Shown here piece after piece: positions 46,697 through 56,874 of a stretch of 64,000 nucleotides of DNA. The notes beneath the pieces were generated by a model, which worked only from the letters and a program-made list of their open reading frames with translations, was not told the DNA's origin and did not search any database. The first letter of the stretch is position 1; every line of letters starts with the position of its first letter. A program made the translations under genes and the position numbers. Source of the stretch: Escherichia coli (GTDB taxonomy: Bacteria; Pseudomonadota; Gammaproteobacteria; Enterobacterales; Enterobacteriaceae); NCBI RefSeq assembly GCF_011881725.1, contig NZ_JAATUR010000013.1:1-64000 (forward strand), given 5' to 3'.

Positions 46697-46904
46697 GCTT
46701 AATGGCGGACGCTGCAATTAATTCAGGAAGGTCCGCAAGGTCATCTGTCAGTGGATATGATGAAAAATCGGCGGCAGTTCTGTTAAGAAGCGCTTTAACT
46801 AATTCCTTTTCCTTCTCCGGCAACAAGTTGATTAGAGCTACGACTGCTTGCCTGAGTGCGATTAAATCAGCAAAAGTTTGTTTTGGTAGATTTGTGTAAT
46901 CCAT
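46644..46904 (-). CDS. Unrecognised 86-aa phage protein
   Basis: Reads MDYTNLPKQTFADLIALRQA... ending QKSSQNSCE; helical, acidic, Leu-rich (LINLLPEKEKELVKALL). ATG at 46904 follows AGAGG at 5 bases. It is encoded against the lysis cassette and overlaps ydfR tail-to-tail. No family recognised. Confidence 0.65.
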   Translation of the reverse strand: MDYTNLPKQTFADLIALRQAVVALINLLPEKEKELVKALLNRTAADFSSYPLTDDLADLPELIAASAIKLTEEIYPPQKSSQNSCE

Positions 46905-47017
46905 AGTCACCTCTGTGTTTATCAGATTGACATCCTCCTCCCGCCAGTGCCCATCACTGGTGAGGTAAGATTTAACATATCCGGGGATTTGAAGCCGATA
47001 AATCCTGATAAATATCC

Positions 47018-48045
<1,028 letters not shown>

Positions 48046-48408
48046 ATTAATATTAAATCGGATTATTTTTAGCGCTGAATGTGAAATTTAAATAAAAAGG
48101 ACTCTTCCATGAGTCAAAATCCTTGAAATCTTAAGGGTAAGATAAAAGGTCATTAGACAGAATGACACGTTTTATTAATAAATAAAGCTATTGTTTCATT
48201 CGTGTGTTTTTCTTTACAAAAGTAATCCTTGCTATGGTTGGTTAATCATGCGTTAATGGTGTTCTGGTTTGTTACAAAATTATCTGAAGCAGTCATTGTT
48301 ATAATTTTATTATTTGTACCTCTTGAGATTTCCTTGTTGGTTTTTCTCTCTGATATTTTTTTTCGGACCATTCTGCCCAAGGGCTAACTTCTTCAAAAGG
48401 TAATAATA
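48046..48408 (+). promoter_or_regulatory. cspI promoter and 5' leader
   Basis: 363 bp without a gene between rzpQ and cspI. AT-rich, contains CATGCGTTAATG (48248–48259), similar to the cspB upstream element, then a leader of about 140 nt ending in AAAAGGTAATAATA before ATG. This fits a cspA-type cold-inducible leader. Confidence 0.6.
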
Positions 48409-48621
48409 ATGTCTAACAAAATGACTGGTTTAGTGAAATGGTTTAACCCTGAAAAAGGTTTTGGTTTCATCACGCCGAAAGATGGTAGCAAAGATGTGTT
48501 TGTCCATTTCTCAGCTATTCAGAGCAACGATTTCAAAACGTTAACTGAGAATCAGCAAGTCGAATTTGGTATTGAGAACGGACCTAAAGGCCCCGCGGCT
48601 GTTCATGTAGTGGCACTTTGA
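48409..48621 (+). CDS. cspI: Cold-shock protein CspI
   Basis: A 70-residue cold-shock domain protein ([20 protein letters not shown]...) with RNP1 KGFGFITP and RNP2 VFVHFSA, binding single-stranded RNA/DNA. Cold-inducible in K-12. Followed by the ynfQ-like frame after 10 bp. Confidence 0.95.
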   Translation: MSNKMTGLVKWFNPEKGFGFITPKDGSKDVFVHFSAIQSNDFKTLTENQQVEFGIENGPKGPAAVHVVAL

Positions 48622-48631
48622 GGTAGAAAAT

Positions 48632-48820
48632 ATTACAAACCATATTCACTTTAGATGCCCGTGTTGCCATGGTTCTCAGTATAGAACATCATCTTTTGAT
48701 GTTTCTGACAGGAATCCTTTCGGGGCAAAATGTATCTTTTGTAAATCAATGATGATTACATTTGATAATATTTCACAATACTTAAATGTTAGCCGTCTGT
48801 CGTTAGATTTAAGAAAGTGA
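48632..48820 (+). CDS. ynfQ: Cold-shock zinc-ribbon protein YnfQ/YmcF-like with ATT start
   Basis: A 62-codon frame with two CxxC knuckles (CPCC at residues 9–12 and CIFC at 34–37) and conserved-looking text (HGSQYRTSSFDVSDRNPFGAK). No ATG, GTG or TTG exists in frame between the upstream stop and the domain. ATT at 48632 has GAGG ending nine bases upstream. I recall that YmcF (after cspG) and YnfQ (after cspI) in K-12 are cold-shock proteins that start at non-AUG codons; position and sequence agree. Missed by ATG-based gene finding. Confidence 0.75.
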   Translation: MTNHIHFRCPCCHGSQYRTSSFDVSDRNPFGAKCIFCKSMMITFDNISQYLNVSRLSLDLRK

Positions 48821-48826
48821 AAATGA

Positions 48827-48848
48827 AGGCTCCTTCGGGAGCTTTTTT
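48827..48848 (+). terminator. Terminator after cspI-ynfQ
   Basis: Stem AGGCTCC/GGGAGCTT with TTC loop followed by T6. Confidence 0.9.
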
Positions 48849-48892
48849 GCTTAGTGTCTAGTCGATGGATACTCACATATTACGGTAACATC

Positions 48893-49123
48893 ATGAAAAA
48901 AATAATAGTTTTTTTTAACTCTGAACCAGCAATGGTAGTGCCAGTGATGACCGGAGTTAACACCATCATGCGTGAATATCCAAATGGCGAAACAACACAT
49001 CTCACTGTAATGGCTGCAGGGTTTCCATCTCTGACCGGAGATCATAAAGTCATTTATGTAGCAGCGGATCGACATGTAACTTCAGAAGAAATTCTGGAAG
49101 CAGCAATGAGACTCTTGAATTGA
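48893..49123 (+). CDS. Unrecognised 76-aa phage protein between ynfQ and gnsB
   Basis: Reads MKKIIVFFNSEPAMVVPVMT..., ending ILEAAMRLLN. An alpha/beta fold with a hydrophobic first strand is likely. It occupies the ynfN position of Qin but I cannot confirm that it is that protein. The upstream in-frame start at 48854 adds thirteen residues without a ribosome-binding site. Confidence 0.65.
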   Translation: MKKIIVFFNSEPAMVVPVMTGVNTIMREYPNGETTHLTVMAAGFPSLTGDHKVIYVAADRHVTSEEILEAAMRLLN

Positions 49124-49295
49124 TTTCATTCTAATGCCTTGATAATAAAGGATAATCATCTTTATCTGTTTGTGCGAAATTTAGACTGTCGTATGTTGAT
49201 TATTGCGATGTTTCATCTTATCTTTTATACGTTTGCTCCATATAATTGACACTACTGTGTACCAGGAAAGTCATAACAGACTAAAAGAGGAAATG

Positions 49296-49469
49296 ATGAA
49301 CATTGAAGAGTTAAAAACAAAAACAGAAGCAGATATTTCTGAATATATAACAAAAAAAATTATTGAGCTTAAGAAAAAGACCGGGAAAGAAGTTACCAGT
49401 ATCCAGTTTACTGCACGGGAAAAAATGACTGGTCTTGAAAGCTATGATATCAAGATTGATTTAATCTAG
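49296..49469 (+). CDS. gnsB: GnsA/GnsB-family protein
   Basis: A 57-residue protein (MNIEELKTKTEADISEYITK...) nearly identical to GnsB. Overexpression in K-12 raises unsaturated fatty acids and suppresses secG defects; the family is cold-related. ATG at 49296 follows AGAGGAAATG. Qin-type gene order after cspI is kept. Confidence 0.93.
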   Translation: MNIEELKTKTEADISEYITKKIIELKKKTGKEVTSIQFTAREKMTGLESYDIKIDLI

Positions 49470-49531
49470 TGTGTTTATAGTATTAGCATCAATTTCTTAT
49501 CAGATGCTATTCAACAATACAATTTACCCAT

Positions 49532-49554
49532 AAACCTCGTTTTTACGGGGTTTT
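49532..49554 (+). terminator. Terminator after gnsB
   Basis: Stem AACCTCGT/ACGGGGTT followed by T4. Confidence 0.8.
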
Positions 49555-49764
49555 GTTATATTTAAACATTACCGAATAGATATAAGTCTCGATAGTCGGT
49601 GGTATTGGTTGTGTGACAATACCTAGTCTTTCCGGTATGCCTGGAGAGAATACAAACGACAGATTATGTAAGGGAAACGCGCTGAAACTTTCACACTTTC
49701 ATGCTGAGTGATTTGACGTTATATTTTTAGCCGCAAGTGAAGAGCAAACGCATGGAGCGACAAA

Positions 49765-49971
49765 ATGCATAAAGATCAATACACTGATGCCCCCTCCCAG
49801 GAGCAGGTTCGTGTAAAAACTATGCTTAATAGCACCATTTCGATGGGTTACCCGGATGTTGTAATTGCATGTATAGCACATCAAGTATCTCTGGAAGCAT
49901 TCAGGGCAATTGAGGCCGCGTTAGTAAAGCACGATAAGAATACGAAGGATTATTCCCTGGTGGTTGACTGA
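49765..49971 (+). CDS. Unrecognised 68-aa phage protein
   Basis: Reads [20 protein letters not shown]..., ending DYSLVVD. Helical, acidic, no motif. ATG preceded by GGAGCGACAAA. Lies in the late region before cos. Small conserved prophage protein of unknown role. Confidence 0.7.
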   Translation: MHKDQYTDAPSQEQVRVKTMLNSTISMGYPDVVIACIAHQVSLEAFRAIEAALVKHDKNTKDYSLVVD

Positions 49972-50336
49972 TCACCATAACTGCTAACCATTCTGACCAT
50001 TTCACAAGTGACAGAGTCAATATCGTATTCTGTCACTGTCAGGCTAATACAGTACTGCAATTCAACTACAGCAATGCCTCGTATTTAGGTGAATTTACAA
50101 TATCGTCCAGTTCGGATGCCGGCTGCATTTCTAAAGATAAGGCATTTCGGTTCGCGTATTTTCCCCTCATGCTCGTCAGTCCTGTGCGTAGGAAGAAACA
50201 GGACACTCACACTAATTTGTGTGGGCATGCTGTGATGTCCTTCTGAATTATTCCTATGCCATTATGTAAAGCGCTGTATCAGATGCTCGTCACGGCTGTC
50301 AGGCTGTCGGGTCCTCCCGGTGGGGGCCCCTGCCAC
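49972..50336. other. Non-coding stretch before cos
   Basis: No supported gene. The last 80 bases carry GC-rich inverted repeats (GGGTCCTCCCGG, GGGGGCCCCTGCCACGGGG) that lead into the cos-like site. Confidence 0.5.
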
Positions 50337-50354
50337 GGGGCGGGAGCGTCGCGG
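50337..50354 (+). other. Probable cos site (cosN)
   Basis: GGGGCGG-N5-TCGCGG matches the lambda cosN region (GGGGCGG-CGACC-TCGCGG) outside the five central bases. By analogy the cohesive end would be GGGCGGGAGCGT (50338–50349). It lies 186 bp before the terminase small subunit start, close to the lambda cos–Nu1 distance of about 190 bp. Confidence 0.7.
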
Positions 50355-50523
50355 AAAAAGGCTAGTTTTTGCATTTTTATCGGCCACCATCATCTTTGCA
50401 TCTTATTGATTATTAATGGTTATTTGTTTTTTGCATGTCGAATTGAGTGTTTTTTGTTCGACATCGAACGCGTTTTCTTAAAGTTGTTCGCACGATGCAT
50501 GTTTAAAGCTCTCCGGAGGAAAT

Positions 50524-51015
50524 ATGGATCATGAGTTGAAAAAACTGGTGCTGAATATTAATCAACTGGCGGCTTTATCTGGTCTGCACCGCCAGACTGT
50601 CGTGGCAAGACTGAAAAACATTCGTCCCGCTGGTGGACATGACAAACTCAAGCTATACCGGTTGACCGATATTCTGACTGAATTTATGGGGTTACCACCG
50701 CCGGTTGCTGAGGGCGAAATGGATCCACATGAACGCAAAGCCTGGTATCAGTCTGAACGTGAGCGTCTTAAGTTCGAACAGGAAACGGCACAACTCATTC
50801 CGGCCAGTGATGTCAGACGGGAGTTTGCCATCTGGGCAAAAGCGGTCGTGCAGGTGCTGGAGACATTACCGGATATTCTGGAACGTGACTGCGGCCTGCA
50901 GCCTGCCGCTGTGAGCCGTGTTCAGTCCATTATTGATGATCTGCGCGATCAGATAGCCCTGCGGGTGACCGAAGCAGGTGCGGATGATGAGGAGGAATTA
51001 CAGCAGGAGGAGTAA
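50524..51015 (+). CDS. Terminase small subunit (DUF1441 family)
   Basis: A 163-residue protein with an N-terminal helix-turn-helix (NINQLAALSGLHRQTVVARL) for cos binding and a helical, acidic C-terminus (ADDEEELQQEE). DUF1441 proteins occur directly upstream of GpA-type large terminases, as here (stop/start overlap TAATG). Start follows GGAGGAAAT. Confidence 0.85.
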   Translation: MDHELKKLVLNINQLAALSGLHRQTVVARLKNIRPAGGHDKLKLYRLTDILTEFMGLPPPVAEGEMDPHERKAWYQSERERLKFEQETAQLIPASDVRREFAIWAKAVVQVLETLPDILERDCGLQPAAVSRVQSIIDDLRDQIALRVTEAGADDEEELQQEE

Positions 51016-52418
51016 TGCTGAATCAGGAAACCGCAAAGGCAGCACGAACCGATTCAGGTTATATCCTTCGCGCACCGAGACGAATGCTGGTTGCTGATGC
51101 CGTTGCTCAGTATATGCGGGTGCCCATGGGGGCCGGGAATTCAGTCCCGTGGGATCCGCTGGTGGCACCGTATGTTATTGAGCCGATGAACTGCCTGGCC
51201 TCGCGTGAATACGACGCAGTGATATTTGTTGGCCCGGCACGAACTGGCAAGACTATCGGCCTGATTGACGGCTGGGTGATTTACAATGTGATTTGCGATC
51301 CTGCTGATATGCTGATCATTCAGATGACGGAGGAAAAAGCCCGCGAACACTCCAAAAAACGACTTGCCAGAACGTTTCGCGTCAGCCCGGAAGTGGTCAG
51401 TCGCCTGAGTCCGAACAAAAATGACAACAACGTTTATGACAGAACATTCCTTGCTGGCAACTACCTGAAAATCGGCTGGCCGTCAGTCAATATCATGTCC
51501 TCATCAGATTATAAATGCGTGGCGCTGACGGATTATGACCGTTTTCCGGAAGATATTGATGGCGAGGGGGATGCCTTCTCTCTTGCCTCAAAACGTACCA
51601 CCACATTTATGTCCAGTGGTATGACGCTGGTGGAGAGTTCCCCCGGCAGGGATGTGAAGGATGTGAAATGGCGACGGACTTCACCGCATGAGGCTCCACC
51701 AACCACGGGGATACTGTCGCTCTATAACCGTGGCGATCGCCGTCGCTGGTACTGGCCCTGTCCACACTGTGGTGAGTATTTTCAGCCCTGCGGCGATGTG
51801 GTTGCTGGTTTCCGTGATATTGCCGATCCCGTGCTGGCAAGTGAGGCGGCTTATATTCAGTGTCCTTCCTGTTCAGGACGGATTATGCCTGAACAAAAAC
51901 GTGAGCTGAACGGACGTGGGGTCTGGTTGCGGGATGGTGAATCCATCAATGCGGATGGCAGTCGTTATGGTGATCCCCGACGCTCACGTATTGCGTCATT
52001 CTGGATGGAGGGTCCGGCAGCTGCTTACCAGACACTCTCGCAACTCGTTTACAAACTGCTTACTGCAGAACAGGAATACGAGACAACCGGAAGTGAAGAA
52101 ACACTCAAGACGGTTATCAATACCGACTGGGGATTACCTTATCTTCCCCGTGCCAGCATGGAGCAACGAAAAAGTGAACTGCTTGAGCAGCGGGCAGAGC
52201 CAGTTCCTTCCCGCAGTGTGCCGGATGGCGTTAATTTCCTGGTGGCGACAGTGGATGTGCAGGCGGGACGTCATCGCCGTTTTGTGGTTCAGGTAACGGG
52301 CTATGGCAGCCGTGGCGAACGCTGGATTATTGATCGTTACAACATCACGCAGTCATTGCGCGGTGACAGCGACGGGGAGAGCCAGCGAATTGATCCGGCC
52401 AGCTATCGCAAGCACTAA
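51015..52418 (+). pseudogene. Terminase large subunit (GpA family), C-terminally truncated
   Basis: 467 residues against about 640–700 for the family. The ATPase part is present: VGPARTGKTIGL (Walker A-like) and VALTDYDRFPED (Walker B-like), plus a zinc-finger-like CPHC/CPSC pair. The frame breaks off after RIDPASY, followed by unrelated RKH and stop. Most of the endonuclease domain is lost, so DNA packaging is not possible. The break joins tail-fibre DNA at about 52405. Confidence 0.9.
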
Positions 52419-53922
52419 AGATGATGATGTTTGCAGTGTATTTTATGTTGAGGCCAGAGCTTTTCCGATTAAAGTATTTGCTGAGGAAGGGTTAAGTGTC
52501 ATTGTACCGACAACTGATTATACAGCAGGTCAAACTACATATAAGTGGGGTGTAACAGAACCTGCTACTGAATGTATAAATGCCCGTACTGTAATTGATT
52601 TTAACCAGGGGCGTGGTTATTACTGCTCGCATCAGTTTATTGGTGCCTTGCCTCTGTCTGGGGGGCAAATGTCCGGTGCATTGACTTTAGCAAATATGGC
52701 GCAACCATTAAGAACTCCAGGTGGTGGCATATTTGCCAATGATGGCAACTTGTATATCAATAAACCGGGTTTCGCTGGATGGATTGATGCACTCTTTTTG
52801 AAATTAACAGGAGGCACAATAACCGGGTCGCTTACCGTTAATGGCGGCATTAAGGGTAATGCTTCAACGGCTACGAAGCTTCAAACGCCAGTAAATATTA
52901 ATGGTGTTAAGTTTGATGGCTCAGGTGACATCAACATTAATACCTTAGTGTCCAGAGGTATGGTGGCCGCATTAAGTGGCAATACACAAGGCACCGCAGG
53001 CGTTCAGATGTATGAAGCGTATAACAATGGCTACCCCACGACTTACGGCAATGTGCTTCATATGAGAGGTGCGAATGCTCCTGGAGAGGGCGAATTGCTT
53101 ATCGGCTGGAGTGGTACAAGCGGTGCACATGCTCCGGCATTTATTCGTTCGCGACGGGATACTACCGACGCAAACTGGTCGCTGTGGGATCAGCTTTACA
53201 CAACGGCTTATCCTCCTTCAGAGCTTTATCCTGCAGGGGCACCGATACCGTGGCCATCAGACACAATTCCATCTGGTTATGCTCTGATGCAGGGGCAGAC
53301 TTTTGATAAATCAGCATATCCGAAACTTGCAACCGCTTACCCATCTGGTGTGATCCCTGATCTGCGTGGATGGACAATTAAGGGCAAACCCGCCAGTGGT
53401 CGCGCTGTATTGTCTCAGGAACAGGATGGTATTAAATCGCATACCCACAGTGCCAGTGCATCCAGTACGGATTTGGGGACGAAAACAACCAGTTCGTTTG
53501 ATTATGGTACTAAGTCCACGAATAACACCGGGGCGCATACACATAGTATTAGCGGGACAGCAAATAGTGCAGGTGGGCACCAACACCAGAGTTCTGGACC
53601 ATATGCGAATTCTAATAGAACTGCACTCTTTCCTAACGGTTATACCCAGGTTTCAGTCACAAACGTACCAGTTGTACCACAGGAATCTGGCTCAGGTACG
53701 AGCCGTATATCAGGGAAGACATCATCAGATGGAGCACATACCCACTCATTGTCTGGTACTGCCGCATCTGCAGGGGCACACGCACATACTGTCGGTATTG
53801 GTGCCCATGCACACACTGTGGCGCTGGGTGCACATGGACACACCATCACCGTTAACGCTGCTGGTAACGCGGAAAACACCGTCAAAAACATCGCATTTAA
53901 CTATATTGTGAGGCTTGCATAA
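52406..53922 (+). pseudogene. 3' part of a lambda Stf-like side tail fibre gene
   Basis: From about 52406 the frame reads [19 protein letters not shown]... to ...[11 protein letters not shown], with Stf repeats ([15 protein letters not shown]), the collar-like domain [22 protein letters not shown] segment (here [18 protein letters not shown]) and His-rich trimeric repeats ([20 protein letters not shown]). The N-terminal part and start codon are missing: the upstream open frame is terminase DNA read out of frame. One-base overlap with tfa. Confidence 0.88.
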
Positions 53923-54497
53923 TGGCATTCATAATGAGTGAACATCCACAGACCATAAAAATTTATAATCTGCTGGCCGGAACCGGCGAATTTATTGGTG
54001 AAGGTGATGCATATATTCCACCCCATACAGGTCTGCCTGCAAACAGTACCGATATTGCACCGCCAGATATTCCGGCTGGCTTCGTGGCTGTTTTTAACAA
54101 TGAGGATACATCATGGCATCTCGTTGAAGACCACAGGGGAAAAACGGTCTATGACGTGGCATCAGGGGACGCGTTATTTATTTCTGAACTCGGCCCGTTA
54201 CCAGAAAATGTCACCTGGTTGTCGCCGGATGGGGAATATCAGAAGTGGAACGGCACAACCTGGGTGAAGGATGCGGAAGCAGAAAAACTGTTTCGGATAC
54301 GGGAAGCGGAAGAAACAAAAAATAGCCTCATGCGGGTAGCCAGTGAGCATATTGCGCCACTTCAGGATGCTGCAGATCTGGAAATTGCAACGGAGGAAGA
54401 AATCTCGTTGCTGGAAGCATGGAAAAAGTATCGGGTATTGCTGAACCGTGTTGATACGTCAACTGCACAGGATATTGAATGGCCAGCACTGCCGTAG
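53922..54497 (+). CDS. tfaQ: Tail fibre assembly protein TfaQ-like
   Basis: A 191-residue tail-fibre chaperone ([20 protein letters not shown]...) of the Tfa family, with the C-terminal helical region ([27 protein letters not shown]) that is the family hallmark. It overlaps the fibre stop (TAATG). Intact but without a complete fibre to assemble. Confidence 0.92.
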   Translation: MAFIMSEHPQTIKIYNLLAGTGEFIGEGDAYIPPHTGLPANSTDIAPPDIPAGFVAVFNNEDTSWHLVEDHRGKTVYDVASGDALFISELGPLPENVTWLSPDGEYQKWNGTTWVKDAEAEKLFRIREAEETKNSLMRVASEHIAPLQDAADLEIATEEEISLLEAWKKYRVLLNRVDTSTAQDIEWPALP

Positions 54498-54594
54498 GGT
54501 AAAACATATAAATTCTATAATTAGATGTATCTTTCCATTTACGGCAAGGAAGGGGGCTTGGAAGACGTAAAGCATCTCACACCGAGATTATTTT

Positions 54595-55185
54595 TTATAT
54601 GTCAGGTGTCTGAAGTTTTGCTTTGGCTCTTAAAATGGTTTGCCGCGAGGTTTTGAATTCCCGGGCAATGGCACTTATACTTACACCTGACTTAATTCGT
54701 TCGAATACCACCTGTTTCTGTTCTTCATTTAACACAGGTGGTCGACCAAAACGTTTCCCTGCGCCCCGGGCTCTTACTATCCCGGAATGAGTGCGTTCAA
54801 GTAAAAGGTCTCGTTCAAATTCAGCGACTGCTGAAATTACTTGCATCATCATTTTTCCTGTTGGACTGGTCAGGTCAATGCCCCCCAATGCTAAGCAATG
54901 CACTCTGATACCTGTTTCGGTCAGTTGTTCCACTGTTTTCCTGATATCCATTGCATTACAACCAAGGCGATCCAGTTTTGTCACAATCAATTGATCACCA
55001 CATTTCAGGCGAGCAAGCAACCGGTTAAAACCAGGACGCTCACTGGTTGCTGCTGAGCCGCTAATGTGTTCTTCGATTATTTGCTGAGGTTTGATTTTAA
55101 AACCTGCACTTTCGATTTCCCGGCGTTGATTTTCGGGGGGCTGATCCAGCGTTGATATCCGACAGTAAGCAAAAATTCGAGACAT
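54595..55185 (-). CDS. pinQ: Serine site-specific DNA invertase PinQ-like
   Basis: A 196-residue small serine recombinase: catalytic Ser11 (YCRISTLDQ), [10 protein letters not shown], and a C-terminal helix-turn-helix ([19 protein letters not shown]). In related phages it flips tail-fibre segments. I found no matching inverted crossover sites around stf/tfa, so the substrate may be lost. Confidence 0.93.
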   Translation of the reverse strand: MSRIFAYCRISTLDQPPENQRREIESAGFKIKPQQIIEEHISGSAATSERPGFNRLLARLKCGDQLIVTKLDRLGCNAMDIRKTVEQLTETGIRVHCLALGGIDLTSPTGKMMMQVISAVAEFERDLLLERTHSGIVRARGAGKRFGRPPVLNEEQKQVVFERIKSGVSISAIAREFKTSRQTILRAKAKLQTPDI

Positions 55186-55564
55186 AGTGAGACTCTATAC
55201 GAAATTGGTGTACATATCATAATGCATATCCAAAAATTATTTCGCTTATTATTGTACATATTTGTATGTATACGTTCGAAAATAAACGAATTCGGATGCA
55301 GTCCCGTAATTTTGGTGTAACCAAAAATCGATTTTTTGAAAAATGGCTTTAACTCGGTTTGTTTTTCGAACTCCGGGCGGACTCGAGGAAGACGAATAAT
55401 AGTGTTGTATGTTATTTTAACCAGATTTTAAGTTGTTTGGTCGTGGAAAAGTGGAGCAAAATGTTGTTAAAGTGGAAAAATGGTAAAAAAAGTAGGTTGT
55501 TGCGGAATAACGTAGTTGTTGATATTTTTTTAATGCATTGAAAAATTATTTTTCAGGGGAGGTA
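55186..55564. other. Intergenic stretch between pinQ and ydfK
   Basis: 379 bp, AT-rich, no supported gene. Near pinQ it has TGTACATATC (55211–55220) and TGTACATATTTGTATG (55254–55269), resembling the repeats beside the att sites. Confidence 0.5.
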
Positions 55565-55798
55565 TTACACTTTACCATTTAAATTTTGGTTGTCTTTAAG
55601 AACTGATATCGCTGTTTGTAATAATTCTTTGTTATCCAGCCATGACTTTTTCTTTATGTTTCCTTCAATGTAATCAAGCAATGTTCTGGTATTGATAGGT
55701 CTTCCCTGTTTTGCTACTTCCACGACAGCATCTCCCAGGATAATTCTGACTTCAGGAAGCTGCGCAGGGAACCACTTTAGGGTGTCTTTTGATTTCAT
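55565..55798 (-). CDS. ydfK: Cold-shock protein YdfK/YnaE family
   Basis: A 77-residue protein (MKSKDTLKWFPAQLPEVRII...) nearly identical to Qin YdfK and Rac YnaE, which are cold-induced proteins of unknown function. ATG at 55798 gives the family length. In Qin, ydfK likewise lies beside pinQ. Confidence 0.92.
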   Translation of the reverse strand: MKSKDTLKWFPAQLPEVRIILGDAVVEVAKQGRPINTRTLLDYIEGNIKKKSWLDNKELLQTAISVLKDNQNLNGKV

Positions 55799-56236
55799 GA
55801 AGATATTCCTTAAAATATTATTGGTTTTCATTGCAATATTGTATGTCTGATTCAGGATATGTTGACTTATACATCGGTTTTGTCCGGGTTATTGGATATG
55901 CCAATCCCTAATTTTATTAGAGCATGACCAAAAATGCTGAATATGATAAGTAGTGAAGTGATTATCAGTATGCTGTTCATATAGCCTCGAATTAGTATGG
56001 TGTTATATATAATATAGTTGACAATTTTTATCCTGGGTGTTCTTAAAGTTCGTAGATGAACCCTGTAGTTTCAGGTATACAGGAATGCTTACAGATAGCG
56101 GCAAAAGTCAGGAGGTTAATGGCGCAAACTGAAGGGGTAGCTGCGAACTAACTTAGGTAGAAACTCTACACGGATTCGGTTTAAAAGTATACATAGATAA
56201 CAATTTTTATCTGAAGAAGAAAAATATTAAGGTGAT
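55799..56236. other. Intergenic stretch upstream of ydfK
   Basis: 438 bp without a supported gene; should include the ydfK promoter and leader (minus strand). Low GC. Confidence 0.4.
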
Positions 56237-56410
56237 ATGGTCATATATACTTTAATGCGGAAGAATGAATGTGATGAGAGTGCTGTATATGAATGGTTGA
56301 AAAACCGCAGACACGTCGTATGCAAGAACGTGCTGCGGTTGGCTGGTGAACTTCCGATAGTGCGAGTATTGAATGATTTCCAGCCGTTACCGATTTTACG
56401 TGTTAATTAG
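56237..56410 (+). CDS. Possible 57-aa small protein
   Basis: ATG at 56237 (AAGGTGAT just upstream) opens [20 protein letters not shown]... and ends ILRVN at 56410. The basic helical middle ([17 protein letters not shown]) looks protein-like rather than random. It overlaps the dinI-like stop by 4 bp. No family recognised. Confidence 0.5.
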   Translation: MVIYTLMRKNECDESAVYEWLKNRRHVVCKNVLRLAGELPIVRVLNDFQPLPILRVN

Positions 56411-56655
56411 TGAACAAACCACTCGTCAGCAGACTCCCAGGTATCTTTCAGAGTTTCCTGAACAAAAGTTTTAGCTGAATCTTTATCGGCGGTGCGCGTA
56501 ACAGAAAGGCCATCGTTGCTGGTGGCTTTTACGATCACCTCTACATCGTCATAACGCTCACTGATGCGTCGAGTTAATTCTTCCTTTAACGCATCCACAG
56601 CACCGTTTGGCATTTTAGTCATTTTCTCTTTGGCTATGCAGATCTCAATACGCAT
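56407..56655 (-). CDS. DinI-like SOS protein
   Basis: An 82-residue protein of the DinI family ([20 protein letters not shown]... ending [11 protein letters not shown]). DinI stabilises RecA filaments and modulates LexA/UmuD cleavage; phage versions are near the att end in many lambdoid prophages. Two LexA boxes precede it, so it is SOS-induced. Confidence 0.9.
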   Translation of the reverse strand: MRIEICIAKEKMTKMPNGAVDALKEELTRRISERYDDVEVIVKATSNDGLSVTRTADKDSAKTFVQETLKDTWESADEWFVH

Positions 56656-56670
56656 AAAAATCCCTCTACA

Positions 56671-56714
56671 CTGTGTTTGTATACAGTGTTATTTTTAACT
56701 GTATGAATAAACAG
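56671..56714 (-). promoter_or_regulatory. Tandem LexA boxes upstream of the dinI-like gene
   Basis: CTGTGTTTGTATACAG (56671–56686) and CTGTATGAATAAACAG (56699–56714), both CTG-N10-CAG, spaced 28 bp start to start. They begin 16 bp before the start codon. Confidence 0.9.
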
Positions 56715-56836
56715 TGTCAATAGAACAAAGATTGCTGCATGTACAAATGTTCTTTGGCTACAAATACACCTACTGATCATGTTCTGCTATGCTCTGATAC
56801 CTCCAAAATGTACAATCAGCGGCATGAATTTTTCTT

Positions 56837-56858
56837 TGTACATATGATTGTACATAAT
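56837..56858 (+). repeat. TGTACATATG arm-type repeat, right copy, upstream of prfC
   Basis: Same orientation as 36728–36749 with one mismatch (A for C). It ends 16 bp before the new prfC start codon and 74 bp before attR, so it lies in the region that must now contain the prfC promoter. Confidence 0.7.
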
Positions 56859-56874
56859 CAAAGAGACAACAATT

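Noticed and set aside
50256..50534. A 92-codon frame covering the cos-like region
   Set aside because: Composition is dominated by the GC-rich cos repeats, then hydrophobic noise, and it runs into the terminase start without a ribosome-binding site.
52303..52405. Apparent N-terminus of the tail-fibre open frame
   Set aside because: These codons are terminase DNA read in a second frame before the deletion junction, so they are not a native fibre N-terminus.
54490..55200. Inverted crossover sites for PinQ
   Set aside because: I looked around stf, tfa and pinQ for a pair of 26-bp inverted sites of the hix/gix/cix type and saw none.
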